Part shown: piece by piece, positions 1 to 9,086 of the stretch
How positions within the stretch are numbered: position 1 is the first letter of the stretch
Layout of the letters: every line of letters begins with the position of its first letter
Assembly (NCBI GenBank): GCA_027489535.1
Contig: JAIXZO010000015.1
Span: 124,001 to 188,000 of the forward strand
From: Hyphomicrobiales bacterium
GTDB taxonomy: Bacteria; Pseudomonadota; Alphaproteobacteria; Rhizobiales; Beijerinckiaceae
Reading direction: 5' to 3'
Length of the DNA stretch: 64,000 nucleotides
Position numbers and translations under genes: made by a program
The notes under the pieces: generated by a model
Database searches by the model: none
Told to the model about the DNA's origin: nothing
The model's input: only the letters and a program-made list of their open reading frames with translations

Positions 1-2266
1 CGAGCGTGCGCATGTGCTCGGGAAAACGCACGATCAGGTCCACGGACTTGTCCGTGTCGTTGGGCCGATACTCCGTGATCTTCACGCCGTTGGTCACCAG
101 CTGCACGGCCGTGCCCACGGTCGCGGCGCTCGCGCCGTATTTGGCGGCCTCCGCCTTGTTCACGTTCAGCGTCCAGTCGATGCCCGGCAACGGCAATCCG
201 TCGTCGAGATCGCGCACGTCGCCGCGCGCGGCAAGCATCGCCGCGACCTTCTTCGCCGCCGCCGGAAGCACCGAGGGCTCGACGGAGGTCAGCTGCACCT
301 GAATCGCCTTGCCCGTGGGCGGCCCCGCCTTCGGCGCGGTCACTTCCACCGACATGCCCGGCAGGTCGGCGGTCTTGGCGCGGATGTCGGCCATGATCTC
401 ATGCGCCGAGCGACGGCTCTGCCAATGCACGAATTCGAACTGGATCGTCCCGACGGTATCTTCCGACACCTCGTTGGAGCCACGTTGCCCTTCGCCGGCG
501 CGCGCATAAACGGTGCTGATTTCGGTCATCGGCAACATGCGCGTCTCGACCTCGCGCACCATCCGGTCCTTTTCGGACAGCGAGAGATTGCCGCGCGCAT
601 GGATCTGCACGACCCCGTAATCCGGCTCGACGCTGGGGAAGAACTCCACGCCGTTGCCGACGCGCCCGTAAAGGAACACCACGCCCACGAGCAGCGCCAT
701 GGTGGCTCCGATGGTCGCCCAAGGCCGTTTCAGCACGGATCGCACGGTCCGCATGTAGACGCCCTGCTCCTTCGCCCGGTCGTCATGTGGCACCTCGGCC
801 TTGCGGCCCAGCAGCGCGCCGAGCGTGGGCGTGAAGAACAGCGCCACCACCAGCGAGGCCGACAGCGTCGCGATCAGCGTGATCGGCATGTATTTCATGA
901 ACTGCCCGACCATGCCGGGCCAGAACATCAGCGGCGAGAAGGCCGCGATGCGCGTCGCGGTCGACGCGATCACCGGTCCCGCCATGCGCTTGGCCGCCAG
1001 CGAATAGGCCGCGGCGGGCTCCATGCCTTCGGCCATCCGGCGTTCCGCGAATTCCGAGACGATGATCGCGTCGTCGACCAGCATGCCCACCGCGAGGATC
1101 AGCGCGAACAGCACGACGATGTTCACGGTCAACCCGGCCATGTGCAGGCCGAGAATGCCCGTCAGGAACGAGGCCGGAATGGCGATGCCGATGAAGATCG
1201 AGGCCCGCCCGCCGAGGGCCACCAGCATGATCACCAGCACCAGCAGACAGGCCGTGATCACGCTGTTCTGCAATTCGTGCAACATGTCGCGGATCGTTGT
1301 GGACTTGTCCTGGCTGAACGTCACCTCGACCGTCTCCGGCCACAGCGGCCGGATCTTGCCGATCACGTATTTCACCGCGTCCACGGTCTCGATCAGGTTC
1401 GCGCCCGTCCGTTTGGTGATCTCGATGGCGATGGCCGGCTTGCCGTTGATGCGCGTGATCGAAGTCGCGTCCTTGAAGGTCGGGCGTACCTCGGCCACTT
1501 CGCCGAGCGTCACGGCCGCGCCGCTCGAGGCCACCACCGGCAGCTTCAACACGTCTTCCGGCCGCTCTATCAGCGCCGGTACCTTCACCGCGAAGCGGCC
1601 CGTGCCGCCTTCGATCGCGCCCGCGGCCACGAGGCTGTTGCCCTGCGCCGTCGCCGCCGCGAGGTCGGAGAGCGCGATGCCGTAGCTCTTGAGCAGCATC
1701 GGCTCGGCGATGATTTCCACCACCTCGTCGCGCGCGCCGCGCAAATCGGCGGAGAGCACGCCCGGCACCTGTTCCAGCGCGTTCTTGGCGCTGCGGGCGA
1801 TGCGCAGCAGCGTACGCTCGGGCACCTCGCCCGTCAGCCCGACCACGAGAATGGGAAACAGCGAGAGATTGACCTCGCGCACCGCCGGCTGGTCGGCGTC
1901 GCGCGGCAAATCGCGCTTGGCGTCGTCCACCTTGGCCCGCACGTCCTGCAGCGCCTTGTTCGAATCGAAGCCCGCCTCGAATTCCAGCAGCACGAAACCG
2001 CCGCCCTCATAGGCGGTCGAGCGCATTTCCTTGATGTTGCCGACCGACTTCAACTGCGTCTCGACCGGCCGCAGCAGCAGCCGCTCCGAATCCTCGGGGC
2101 TGATCCCGCGCTGCGTCAGCTGCACGTAGATGATCGGCACCTTGACGTCCGGCTCCGCCTCTTTCGGGATCGAAAGATAGGAGGAGAAGCCCGCGACGAG
2201 CAGAAACAGCAGCAGCGCCAACGTCAGCCGCGCGTGTGAAATGGCGTAGTCGACCGGGTTTTTCAT
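1..2266 (-). CDS. RND efflux pump permease (partial, 3' end beyond window)
   Basis: Inner-membrane proton-driven pump of the AcrB/MdtB (HAE) type, which exports drugs or other toxic compounds through a periplasmic adaptor. The first 755 codons are visible; family members run to about 1,030-1,050 residues, so the end lies left of the window. The start ATG at 2266 gives MKNPVDYAISHARLTL followed by a first membrane segment. A large periplasmic loop and a second hydrophobic block follow, the latter including the signature stretch AVGMLVDDAIIVSE in the TM4 region. It starts 9 bp after the stop of the adaptor gene, so the two are co-transcribed behind the TetR gene. The substrate cannot be told from sequence. 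Confidence 0.93.
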   Translation of the reverse strand, partial: MKNPVDYAISHARLTLALLLFLLVAGFSSYLSIPKEAEPDVKVPIIYVQLTQRGISPEDSERLLLRPVETQLKSVGNIKEMRSTAYEGGGFVLLEFEAGFDSNKALQDVRAKVDDAKRDLPRDADQPAVREVNLSLFPILVVGLTGEVPERTLLRIARSAKNALEQVPGVLSADLRGARDEVVEIIAEPMLLKSYGIALSDLAAATAQGNSLVAAGAIEGGTGRFAVKVPALIERPEDVLKLPVVASSGAAVTLGEVAEVRPTFKDATSITRINGKPAIAIEITKRTGANLIETVDAVKYVIGKIRPLWPETVEVTFSQDKSTTIRDMLHELQNSVITACLLVLVIMLVALGGRASIFIGIAIPASFLTGILGLHMAGLTVNIVVLFALILAVGMLVDDAIIVSEFAERRMAEGMEPAAAYSLAAKRMAGPVIASTATRIAAFSPLMFWPGMVGQFMKYMPITLIATLSASLVVALFFTPTLGALLGRKAEVPHDDRAKEQGVYMRTVRSVLKRPWATIGATMALLVGVVFLYGRVGNGVEFFPSVEPDYGVVQIHARGNLSLSEKDRMVREVETRMLPMTEISTVYARAGEGQRGSNEVSEDTVGTIQFEFVHWQSRRSAHEIMADIRAKTADLPGMSVEVTAPKAGPPTGKAIQVQLTSVEPSVLPAAAKKVAAMLAARGDVRDLDDGLPLPGIDWTLNVNKAEAAKYGASAATVGTAVQLVTNGVKITEYRPNDTDKSVDLIVRFPEHMRTL

Positions 2267-2275
2267 GATCGATCC

Positions 2276-3340
2276 TCAGGCCTTCGGCGCGGGCACGGCT
2301 TCCACCGGCTGCCCTTCCTTCACGAAGTCCTGCCCCTGCACGATGATGCGGTCGCCGTCGCGCAACCCCGACACCCAGAGAAATTCCGTCTCGTCCTCGA
2401 TCAGCCCGACCGGCGCGAACACCACCTTCTCGCCCTCCGCCGCCAACCGCACGCCGAGCTTGCCTTCGGCCGAGAAGGTCAGCGCCGAACGCGGCACCCG
2501 TGTGGCGGGCACGGCCGCAAGCCGCAGCCCCACTTCGGCGGTGATCCCGTCCGGGATCGATCCGTCCCTGTTGGGGATTTCGACGTCGATCCGGTAGGTG
2601 CGCGTCTGCGCGGTCGCGCGGGCCGAAACGAAGCGCACGACGCCTTCGACCTGCGCGCCGGACGCAATGCGCACGTCGGCCTTGTCGCCCGTCTTGATGC
2701 CGCCGATCCGCCGCTCCGACACTTCCACAACCGCCAACATCGGCTCGGGCGCGATGATCTCCGCCACGGCCGCGCCGGGCTGCAAGGCTTGCCCCAACTC
2801 CGCGGGCAACGTGTTCACGACGCCGTTGAGCGGCGCGAGCACGACGCCGCGGTCGCGCTCGGCCTCGGAGGTGGCCAACGCCGCCTCGGCCGTCTTCAAG
2901 TCCGCTTCATACTGCGCGAGGCCCAAGCGCGGCAGATTGCCCTGCTCGACGAGTGCCCGCCGCGCCTCGAATTCCTTCCGGCGCTGATCGACGCGTGCCT
3001 TGGCCTGCGCCACGTTCGCCTCGCGCGCCTCGTCCGAGAGCACAGCAATCACGTCGCCTTCCCGCACGGTGCTGCCGCGCCGCACGCGAATATCCGCCAC
3101 GATGCCGCTCGTGCGCGCCGTCACGCTTGTACGGCGATCGGCCTCCGTCCGGCCGGACACCGACAAGCGGCGCACGCGCTCCTCCACCACGGCCGGCATC
3201 ACCGCCACGCGAAAGCGTTTCTCGACGCGTTCGGCCTTGTTGTCCTGCGCACGCGGCGTGCGTTCCCCGAAATGCCCGGAGCCGATCCAGCCCACGGCGC
3301 CCGCGACGAGTCCGATTGCAATCCAGCGACTCGTCTTCAT
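2276..3340 (-). CDS. RND efflux periplasmic adaptor (membrane fusion protein)
   Basis: HlyD/AcrA-type adaptor, 354 aa, linking the RND pump to an outer-membrane channel. It begins MKTSRWIAIGLVAGAVGWIG, a single N-terminal membrane anchor or signal. A barrel/lipoyl half (SVTARTSGIVADIRVRRGSTV), a coiled-coil hairpin (VAQAKARVDQRRKEFEARRA onward) and the second lipoyl half (VVLAPLNGVVNTLPAELGQ) follow. I chose ATG 3340 over an ATG 21 bp upstream because AAAGAGGGAA sits at Shine-Dalgarno distance. That ATG also overlaps the tetR stop as ATGA, implying translational coupling. Confidence 0.93.
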   Translation of the reverse strand: MKTSRWIAIGLVAGAVGWIGSGHFGERTPRAQDNKAERVEKRFRVAVMPAVVEERVRRLSVSGRTEADRRTSVTARTSGIVADIRVRRGSTVREGDVIAVLSDEAREANVAQAKARVDQRRKEFEARRALVEQGNLPRLGLAQYEADLKTAEAALATSEAERDRGVVLAPLNGVVNTLPAELGQALQPGAAVAEIIAPEPMLAVVEVSERRIGGIKTGDKADVRIASGAQVEGVVRFVSARATAQTRTYRIDVEIPNRDGSIPDGITAEVGLRLAAVPATRVPRSALTFSAEGKLGVRLAAEGEKVVFAPVGLIEDETEFLWVSGLRDGDRIIVQGQDFVKEGQPVEAVPAPKA

Positions 3341-3996
3341 GCGGAAATTCCCTCTTTGCAAACCTTGGGCGGCGTCAGCGGCACCCGGCCTTCCAGCACC
3401 GCACCGACCACCGCAATCATCGTCTCGACTTCCCGCTCGCCGACGAAATCAGCATCGATGGCGCGGCGTTTCATCAACCCGTCGCCCAGCGCCAGCACGA
3501 AGCGGACGGCGCGGTCGATGTCGAGCGTCGCCGGAACCGCGCCCCGCTCCCGCGCCGTTTCGAATACGGCCGTCATGCCGCTGCGGACCTGCCCGACGAC
3601 GCCCTGCGACAAAGCTGCAATCTCCGGATTGCGCGTGCTCTCGGCCCAGATTTCGAGCGCCATCACCGAGCAATTATGCGGCTCGTCGATGAAATATTTG
3701 CGCGCCAACGCCCCGAAGGCCGCGAGAAAATTCGGCTCCCGGCCGGTCTGCGCGAAATCCTCGGCGATCCGCACCTGATCGCGCTCGGCCAAACCGGCCA
3801 CCAGCGCGTTCTTGTTTTGGAAATAGCGATAGATGTTGCCCGGGCTCATCCCGGCCTCCTTCGCCACGTCCTGCATGGTCGCGCGATGGAACCCGAGACG
3901 GGCGAAACACGTCTGCGCCGCATCGAGGATCTGCGCGCGGCGTTCGACCTGTAGATCGGCGTGAGGCGTTCGGAGCTGCTCGTTCATGCCGCCCAT
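3337..3996 (-). CDS. TetR/AcrR-family regulator of the RND operon
   Basis: DNA-binding repressor, 219 aa. The N-terminal helix-turn-helix is clear: RAQILDAAQTCFARLGF, then ATMQDVAKEAGMSPGNIYRYF (about residues 20-63). The C-terminal ligand domain is divergent, as usual. It is the first gene of the tetR-adaptor-pump operon, and two palindromes built on TGAATGANCGTTCATTC lie just upstream, which suggests autoregulation with release by a pump substrate. ATG 3987 (MNEQLR...) is an alternative start three codons in; neither has a strong Shine-Dalgarno sequence. Confidence 0.9.
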   Translation of the reverse strand: MGGMNEQLRTPHADLQVERRAQILDAAQTCFARLGFHRATMQDVAKEAGMSPGNIYRYFQNKNALVAGLAERDQVRIAEDFAQTGREPNFLAAFGALARKYFIDEPHNCSVMALEIWAESTRNPEIAALSQGVVGQVRSGMTAVFETARERGAVPATLDIDRAVRFVLALGDGLMKRRAIDADFVGEREVETMIAVVGAVLEGRVPLTPPKVCKEGISA

Positions 3997-4001
3997 GTAC
4001 T

Positions 4002-4017
4002 GAATGAACGTTCATTC
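4002..4017. promoter_or_regulatory. Palindromic operator 1 for the TetR regulator
   Basis: Perfect 16-bp palindrome GAATGAACGTTCATTC, 6 bp upstream of the tetR ATG. Its position and dyad symmetry fit a TetR-family autoregulatory operator. The binding protein is inferred from adjacency. Confidence 0.7.
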
Positions 4018-4022
4018 GTCAA

Positions 4023-4040
4023 TGAATGATCGTTCATTCA
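4023..4040. promoter_or_regulatory. Palindromic operator 2 for the TetR regulator
   Basis: TGAATGATCGTTCATTCA: 7-bp arms around TCGT, nearly the same sequence as operator 1. The two dyad centres (4009.5 and 4031.5) are 22 bp apart, about two helical turns, so two dimers could sit on the same face of the DNA. Confidence 0.65.
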
Positions 4041-4161
4041 GCCCGTCCGATACCGGGACCCGCGCGGCGGCACGCGAGCGGCCGACCGCTTAATCTTCCC
4101 TAACGGAACCTTCTTCTCCGGTCCCACGTTCACCCCCGCGTCTTAGCTCGGGGGGACCGCA

Positions 4162-4479
4162 ATGGCCGAGGCCAAGAAGACCACGGATCACGACGAAATC
4201 CGCAAATGGGCCGAGGAACGCGGCGGCCGCCCCACCCGCGTACGCCGCAAAGGCCGTGAGGACGAGGAAGGCGGCATCCTGCGCCTCGATTTCGGCGAGA
4301 AGGACGAAGCCCTCGAAGAGATCGAATGGGACGAGTTCTTCGAGGTCTTCGAGGAAAGCGGCTTGGCCTTGCTGCATCAGGACAAGACCGCCGACGGCAA
4401 GCAGAGCCGTTTCAACAAGCTCGTGCGGCGCACGGACGAGGACGAAGACGCCTCCGACGGCAAGGGAGATGGAGCTTGA
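4162..4479 (+). CDS. Conserved small acidic protein, unknown function
   Basis: 105 aa, beginning [24 protein letters not shown], with strongly charged composition and a run of Asp/Glu in the second half. GGGGGGA at Shine-Dalgarno distance supports the ATG. I recall similar short proteins in alphaproteobacterial genomes, sometimes mislabelled as 1,4-alpha-glucan branching enzyme; nothing here supports such an enzyme. Its stop overlaps the TTG start of the next gene (TTGA), so it is the first gene of the glycan cluster transcript. Function unknown. Confidence 0.85.
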   Translation: MAEAKKTTDHDEIRKWAEERGGRPTRVRRKGREDEEGGILRLDFGEKDEALEEIEWDEFFEVFEESGLALLHQDKTADGKQSRFNKLVRRTDEDEDASDGKGDGA

Positions 4480-5588
4480 GCGCGACCGTCCTCATCACCG
4501 GCGGCGCCGGCTTCATCGGCCGCCACGTCGCGCTCGCTCTGCTCGAAGGCGGCCGGCGCGTCCGCGTGCTCGATCCGTTGATCGCTCAAGTTCACGGCGA
4601 GTCCGCGCGCCCCGCCGAACTCGACCCGGAAGTCGAGCTGATCCGCGCCGACATCCGAGACGAGAGCGCGGTCCGGACCGCCGTCGCAGGCGTCGATTCC
4701 GTCATCCACCTCGCCGCCGAAGTCGGCGTCGGCCAGAGCATGTATGCGGTAGACCGCTACGTCTCGGTCAACGATCACGGCACCGCCGTCCTGATGCAGG
4801 CGCTCATCGAGCGCCCCGTCCGCCGTGTCGTCGTCGCCTCCTCGATGAGCATCTACGGCGAGGGTCTCTATCGCGACGCCGACGGCAATCCCGTCGAAAC
4901 GGCCGAACGCGCCCGGCCCGCCCCCGGCGCGGCATGGGATCCGGTCGATGCGCGCGGCCGCCCCCTCGTTCCGCTGCCCACGCCCGAATGGAAGCGGCCG
5001 TCCCTCGCCTCCGTCTACGCCCTGACCAAATACGTTCAGGAGCGCCTCACCCTCACCCTCGCCCCCGCCTACGGCATGGAGGGCGTCGCTTTGCGGCTGT
5101 TCAACGTCTACGGCCCGGGTCAGGCGCTTTCCAATCCCTACACGGGCGTCCTCGCCATCTTCGCCTCGCGCCTCGCCAACCGCGCCCGCCCGCTGGTGTT
5201 CGAGGACGGCGCTCAGCGACGCGATTTCGTCCATGTGTCCGACGTGGCCCGCGCCTTCGTCGTCGCGCTCGACCACCCGGCCGCCGCCGGGGGCGTCTTC
5301 AACGTCGCGAGCGGGCAGGACCGCTCCGTCGCCGAGATCGCCCGCGAGATCGCCGCCGCGATGGGGCGGCCGGACATTGAACCCGAGATCATCGGCAAGA
5401 CCCGCATCGGCGACATCCGCCACTGCTTCGCCGACGCCTCCCTCGCCCGCACCGCCCTCGGCTTCGTCGCCGAGCGCGATTTCCGCGAAGGCTTGGCGGA
5501 ACTGGCGGAGTGGGTGGCGCGTCAGGAAGCGCGCGACAACGTCGCCGAAGCCCGGCGCGAACTCGAAGCCCGGGGGCTCGTGGCATGA
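4476..5588 (+). CDS. NAD-dependent epimerase/dehydratase (extended SDR) of a sugar nucleotide
   Basis: 370 aa extended short-chain dehydrogenase. The NAD-binding glycine motif TGGAGFIG is at residues 8-15, serines of [10 protein letters not shown] at about 121-130 and the catalytic YALTK (Tyr181, Lys185). It resembles UDP-glucose 4-epimerase and dTDP-L-rhamnose 4-epimerase relatives; the exact sugar is not decided by sequence. The start is TTG at 4476: AAGGGAG is 7 nt upstream, the frame has no nearby ATG, and TTGA overlaps the previous stop. It ends in ATGA with the next SDR. Confidence 0.9.
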   Translation: MSATVLITGGAGFIGRHVALALLEGGRRVRVLDPLIAQVHGESARPAELDPEVELIRADIRDESAVRTAVAGVDSVIHLAAEVGVGQSMYAVDRYVSVNDHGTAVLMQALIERPVRRVVVASSMSIYGEGLYRDADGNPVETAERARPAPGAAWDPVDARGRPLVPLPTPEWKRPSLASVYALTKYVQERLTLTLAPAYGMEGVALRLFNVYGPGQALSNPYTGVLAIFASRLANRARPLVFEDGAQRRDFVHVSDVARAFVVALDHPAAAGGVFNVASGQDRSVAEIAREIAAAMGRPDIEPEIIGKTRIGDIRHCFADASLARTALGFVAERDFREGLAELAEWVARQEARDNVAEARRELEARGLVA

Positions 5589-6679
5589 CGGAACCCGTCG
5601 GCACCCCCGTCGAAGCCGGACCACGCCCCGTCCTCATCACCGGCGGCGCCGGGTTCATCGGCTCCAACCTCGCCGACCGTCTCGCCGCCGAAGGCTACGA
5701 CGTGATCGTGCTCGACTCGCTCGTCCGCCCGGGCGTCGAGGACAATCTGCGCTGGCTGCAGGAGAACCACCCGCAGCGCATCACCGCCGTCGTCGCTGAC
5801 ATCTGCAACGGCCGGGCCGTCGCGGAAGCCGTCGGCCAAGCCTGCGCCGTGTTCCACATGGCGGCGCAAGTGGCCGTCACGTCGAGCCTCGCCGATCCCG
5901 TCGCGGATTTCATGGCCAATGTCGGGGGCACGCTCACCGTGCTCGAAGCCCTGCGCGCCAAGGCCGACGGCACGCCGCTCGTCTTCGCGAGCACCAACAA
6001 GGTCTATGGCGACCTCGCCGACGTGACGCTCGAAATGACCCCCGAGGGCTATGTCGCGGCTGACCGCGACTTGCGCGCCGCAGGCATTTCAGAAGCACGC
6101 CCGCTGTCCTTCCACACGCCCTACGGCTGCTCGAAGGGCGCGGCGGACCAGTACGTCCTCGATTACGCCCGCAGTTTCGGCATCCCCGCGGTCGTCCTGC
6201 GCATGAGCTGCATTTACGGCCGCCGCCAGATGGGCACCGAGGATCAGGGCTGGGTCGCCCATTTCATGCTCCGCGCGATGAAGGGCGAGCCGATCACCGT
6301 CTACGGCGACGGCCGGCAGGTCCGCGACGTCCTCGACGTCGCGGATGCGGTCGAAGCCTATTGCGCCGTCTGGAAGAACATCGACGCGGTCGCCGGCCGC
6401 GCCTTCAATCTCGGCGGCGGCCCCGCCAACGCGGTCAGCCTGCGGCAGGTGCTCGGCTTCATCGAACGCCTCTACGGCCGCCCCGTCCGCGCCGATTACG
6501 CCGAATGGCGTCCCGGCGACCAGCGTTGGTACGTGTCCGACCCGCGCGCGGTCACGGAGGCGCTCGGCCTCGAACCGCCCCGCCCTTGGCAGACCGGCCT
6601 GCGCGCGCTCGCCGTCTGGCTCGCCAACGAACGCCTCGCCAAGCATCGCGGCGAGCGCACCGCGGAGACCGTGCCATGA
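5585..6679 (+). CDS. Extended SDR, CDP-paratose 2-epimerase-like
   Basis: 364 aa sugar-nucleotide epimerase or dehydratase. It has [10 protein letters not shown] (residues 19-28), FASTNKVYGD (134-143) and catalytic Tyr180/Lys184 in PYGCSKG. The STNKVYGD variant is typical of the CDP-paratose (tyvelose) 2-epimerase branch rather than of GalE. The true sugar substrate is inference. ATG 5585 overlaps the preceding stop (ATGA), and its own stop overlaps the radical SAM gene the same way. Two adjacent SDRs imply a multistep nucleotide-sugar conversion. Confidence 0.88.
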   Translation: MTEPVGTPVEAGPRPVLITGGAGFIGSNLADRLAAEGYDVIVLDSLVRPGVEDNLRWLQENHPQRITAVVADICNGRAVAEAVGQACAVFHMAAQVAVTSSLADPVADFMANVGGTLTVLEALRAKADGTPLVFASTNKVYGDLADVTLEMTPEGYVAADRDLRAAGISEARPLSFHTPYGCSKGAADQYVLDYARSFGIPAVVLRMSCIYGRRQMGTEDQGWVAHFMLRAMKGEPITVYGDGRQVRDVLDVADAVEAYCAVWKNIDAVAGRAFNLGGGPANAVSLRQVLGFIERLYGRPVRADYAEWRPGDQRWYVSDPRAVTEALGLEPPRPWQTGLRALAVWLANERLAKHRGERTAETVP

Positions 6680-7977
6680 GGGTCGCGCTCGTCAATCCCG
6701 CATGGAGCTTCGACGGCTCGATCTATTTCGGCTGCCGCGCCCCGCATCTGCCGCTCGAACTCGGCGCGTCGAAGGTGCTGCTCGAAGCCGCCGGTCACGA
6801 GGCCATGATCTTCGACGGTCCGCTGATGGACCGCACGAACGAGTCCTTGGCGGAAGCGGTCGCGGCCTACGCCCCGGACATGACCGTCGTCGCCACGGCC
6901 CCGACCTACCTGTTCTGGCGCTGCGCCCAGCCCGAACTCCGCATCCCCCGCCGCTTCCTCGACGCCTTGGAGGATCGCGGCGGCGTCACCGTCGCCGTCG
7001 GCCCGCACGGCTCCACCACCCCAGGCCCCACCTTGCGCAAGCTCGACGTCGACGTCGTGGTGCGCGGCGAATGCGAGGAAACCGTCGTCCGCATCGCCTC
7101 GGGCGCGAACCTCGCCTCCATCCCCGGTCTCGCCTTCCGCGACGCGGCCGGGGAACTGCGGATCACCGGCGGCCCGCAGGCCACGCGCTTCACGGACCTT
7201 CCCGCCATCGATTGGCCCACGGAATGGATCGCCCGCCACGATCACCACCACCACCGCTTCGACCGGCCCGCCCAAGGCCCCGGCGCGGAGGTCGAGGCGT
7301 CGCGCGGCTGCCCCTATCATTGCTCCTTCTGCGCCAAGATCGACTTCCGCGACGCCTATCGCCGCCGCGACCTCGCCCCGCTGCTCGCGGAAATCGACGG
7401 CCTGATCGCCGCCGGCGCGGGCTACCTTTATTTCATCGACGAGATCTTCCTGCCGCAGAAGCCGCTGCTCGAAGCCCTCGGCGCCCGCAAGATCGAATTC
7501 GGAGTCCAGACCCGCATCGACCTGTGGAAGCCCGACATGCTCGACCTGTTGGGCGAAGCGGGCTGCGTCTCCATCGAGGCCGGCGTCGAAAGCCTCACCG
7601 TCGAAGGCCGCGCCGCGCTCGACAAGCGCTGCCGCCTGTCTACCGACGAACTCGCCGAACGCCTCATCCACGCCCGCCGCCGCGTCCCCTTCGTGCAGGC
7701 CAATCTCATCGCGACGGTGGAGGACGACGCCGCGCTGGTGGCCGATTGGCGCGAGCGCATGGGCGCCGCGGGCGTCTGGGCCAACGATCCCGTGCCCCTC
7801 TACCCCTATCCCGGCTCGCCCGATTACCGCCGCCTCTGGGGCGAACCGGACGACCGGGCATGGGAGCGCGCGCACGAGCATTACCTCGCCGCCTTCGCCC
7901 GCTGGAGCGACATTCAGGACCAGCAACCCGCTCCGCTGCCCGCCCTCGAAGCCTGCTGCACCACGGAGCATCCATGA
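6676..7977 (+). CDS. B12-binding-domain radical SAM enzyme
   Basis: 433 aa. An N-terminal cobalamin-binding-like alpha/beta domain (about residues 1-140) precedes a radical SAM core with the cluster motif C212-x3-C216-x2-C219 (RGCPYHCSFCAK). Such enzymes do methylations, ring contractions or other radical chemistry on unreactive carbons. The usual DxHxxG cobalamin histidine is not obvious, only GPHGS at 109-113. A run HDHHHHRF occurs at 188-195. I recall a TIGRFAM model for cluster-associated B12/radical SAM proteins in rhizobia ('rhizo-twelve') but cannot check it. ATGA overlaps on both sides tie it to the glycan genes. The reaction is unknown. Confidence 0.88.
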   Translation: MRVALVNPAWSFDGSIYFGCRAPHLPLELGASKVLLEAAGHEAMIFDGPLMDRTNESLAEAVAAYAPDMTVVATAPTYLFWRCAQPELRIPRRFLDALEDRGGVTVAVGPHGSTTPGPTLRKLDVDVVVRGECEETVVRIASGANLASIPGLAFRDAAGELRITGGPQATRFTDLPAIDWPTEWIARHDHHHHRFDRPAQGPGAEVEASRGCPYHCSFCAKIDFRDAYRRRDLAPLLAEIDGLIAAGAGYLYFIDEIFLPQKPLLEALGARKIEFGVQTRIDLWKPDMLDLLGEAGCVSIEAGVESLTVEGRAALDKRCRLSTDELAERLIHARRRVPFVQANLIATVEDDAALVADWRERMGAAGVWANDPVPLYPYPGSPDYRRLWGEPDDRAWERAHEHYLAAFARWSDIQDQQPAPLPALEACCTTEHP

Positions 7978-9086
7978 TCCCGCGTCGCCTTCTCCTCACC
8001 GCGGACGCCGTCGGCGGCGTGTTCACCTATGCGGTCGATCTCGCCTCGGCCCTCGCGCCGCTCGGCGTGCGCACCACCTTGGCGATCATCGGCCCCACGC
8101 CCGACGACGCCCAGCGCCGCGCCGCCCGCGCCGTGCCGGGGCTCGATCTCGTCGAAACCGGCTTCCAGCTCGATTGGCTCGCGACGGACGCCCCCGCCGC
8201 CGAATCCGTCTCGCCGGCCCTCGCCTTGCTCGCGCGCCGCATCGACGCCGATCTCGTCCACGTCAATTCCGCCGCCCAAGCCGTGTCGGGCGATTTCGGC
8301 GTGCCCGTCGTCGTCGGCCATCATTCCTGCTTGGCGACATGGTGGCGCGCGGTGCGCGGCGATGCGCCTATGCCCGCCGATTTCCGCTGGAAAGTTCATC
8401 TCGCCGCGCGCGGCCTCGCCGCCGCCGATCTGGTCTTCGCCCCCTCGCGCGCCTTCGCCGCAACGACCTCGGAGACCTACCGCATTCCGCTTCCGGCGGT
8501 CATCCGCAACGGCCGCGCCCGCATCCCGGGCGGCGCCGTCCGCGCGTCCGACCGCGAAGCCTTCGCCGTCTTCGCGGGCCGGCTGTGGGACGAGGGCAAG
8601 AATGTCGGCACGCTCGACCGCGCCGCCGCCGGCCTGTCCCATCCCGTCATCGCGGCCGGCCCGCAACGCGGCCCGGACGGCACGATGGTGCGCCCCGCCC
8701 ACCTGCTCACCACCGGCCCGCAATCCTCGTCCGCCGTGCGCGATCTGTTGCGCCGCGCCGCCGTCTTCGTCTCCGCCGCGCGCTACGAGCCCTTCGGCCT
8801 CACCGCCTTGGAAGCCGCGCAGACGGGCTGCCCCCTGGTGCTCTCCGACATCCCCGCGCACCGCGAATTGTGGGACGGCGCGGCGCTGTTCGTCGCGCCC
8901 GACGACCATGTCGGCTTCTGCAAGGCCATGCGCGCGGTCATCGACAAGGACGCCCTGCGCGCCGATCTCGCGGCCGCCGCCCGCGAACGCGCCGGGCGCT
9001 ACACCGTCGAGGCGATGGCCCGCGAAACGCTGGCCGCCTATGCCGCCGTGCTCGGCGTCAGCCCGGTGCGCGAGGCGGCCGGATGA
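7974..9086 (+). CDS. Glycosyltransferase family 4-like
   Basis: 370 aa GT-B fold glycosyltransferase. The N-terminal domain begins RRLLLTADAVGGVFTYAVDLA. The C-terminal donor-binding part holds FVSAARYEPFGLTALEAAQTG, the E-x7-E-type signature of GT4 enzymes that bind nucleotide sugars. It is cytoplasmic or membrane-associated with no signal peptide, and is predicted to transfer a hexose or related sugar in this cluster. ATG 7974 overlaps the radical SAM stop (ATGA), and the stop overlaps the next transferase. Confidence 0.88.
   Translation: MIPRRLLLTADAVGGVFTYAVDLASALAPLGVRTTLAIIGPTPDDAQRRAARAVPGLDLVETGFQLDWLATDAPAAESVSPALALLARRIDADLVHVNSAAQAVSGDFGVPVVVGHHSCLATWWRAVRGDAPMPADFRWKVHLAARGLAAADLVFAPSRAFAATTSETYRIPLPAVIRNGRARIPGGAVRASDREAFAVFAGRLWDEGKNVGTLDRAAAGLSHPVIAAGPQRGPDGTMVRPAHLLTTGPQSSSAVRDLLRRAAVFVSAARYEPFGLTALEAAQTGCPLVLSDIPAHRELWDGAALFVAPDDHVGFCKAMRAVIDKDALRADLAAAARERAGRYTVEAMARETLAAYAAVLGVSPVREAAG

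Noticed and set aside
14-2239. 741-codon open frame on the + strand opposite the RND pump
   Set aside because: Arg/His/Asp-rich shadow typical of antisense frames in high-GC DNA. The minus strand encodes an unmistakable RND permease in this interval.
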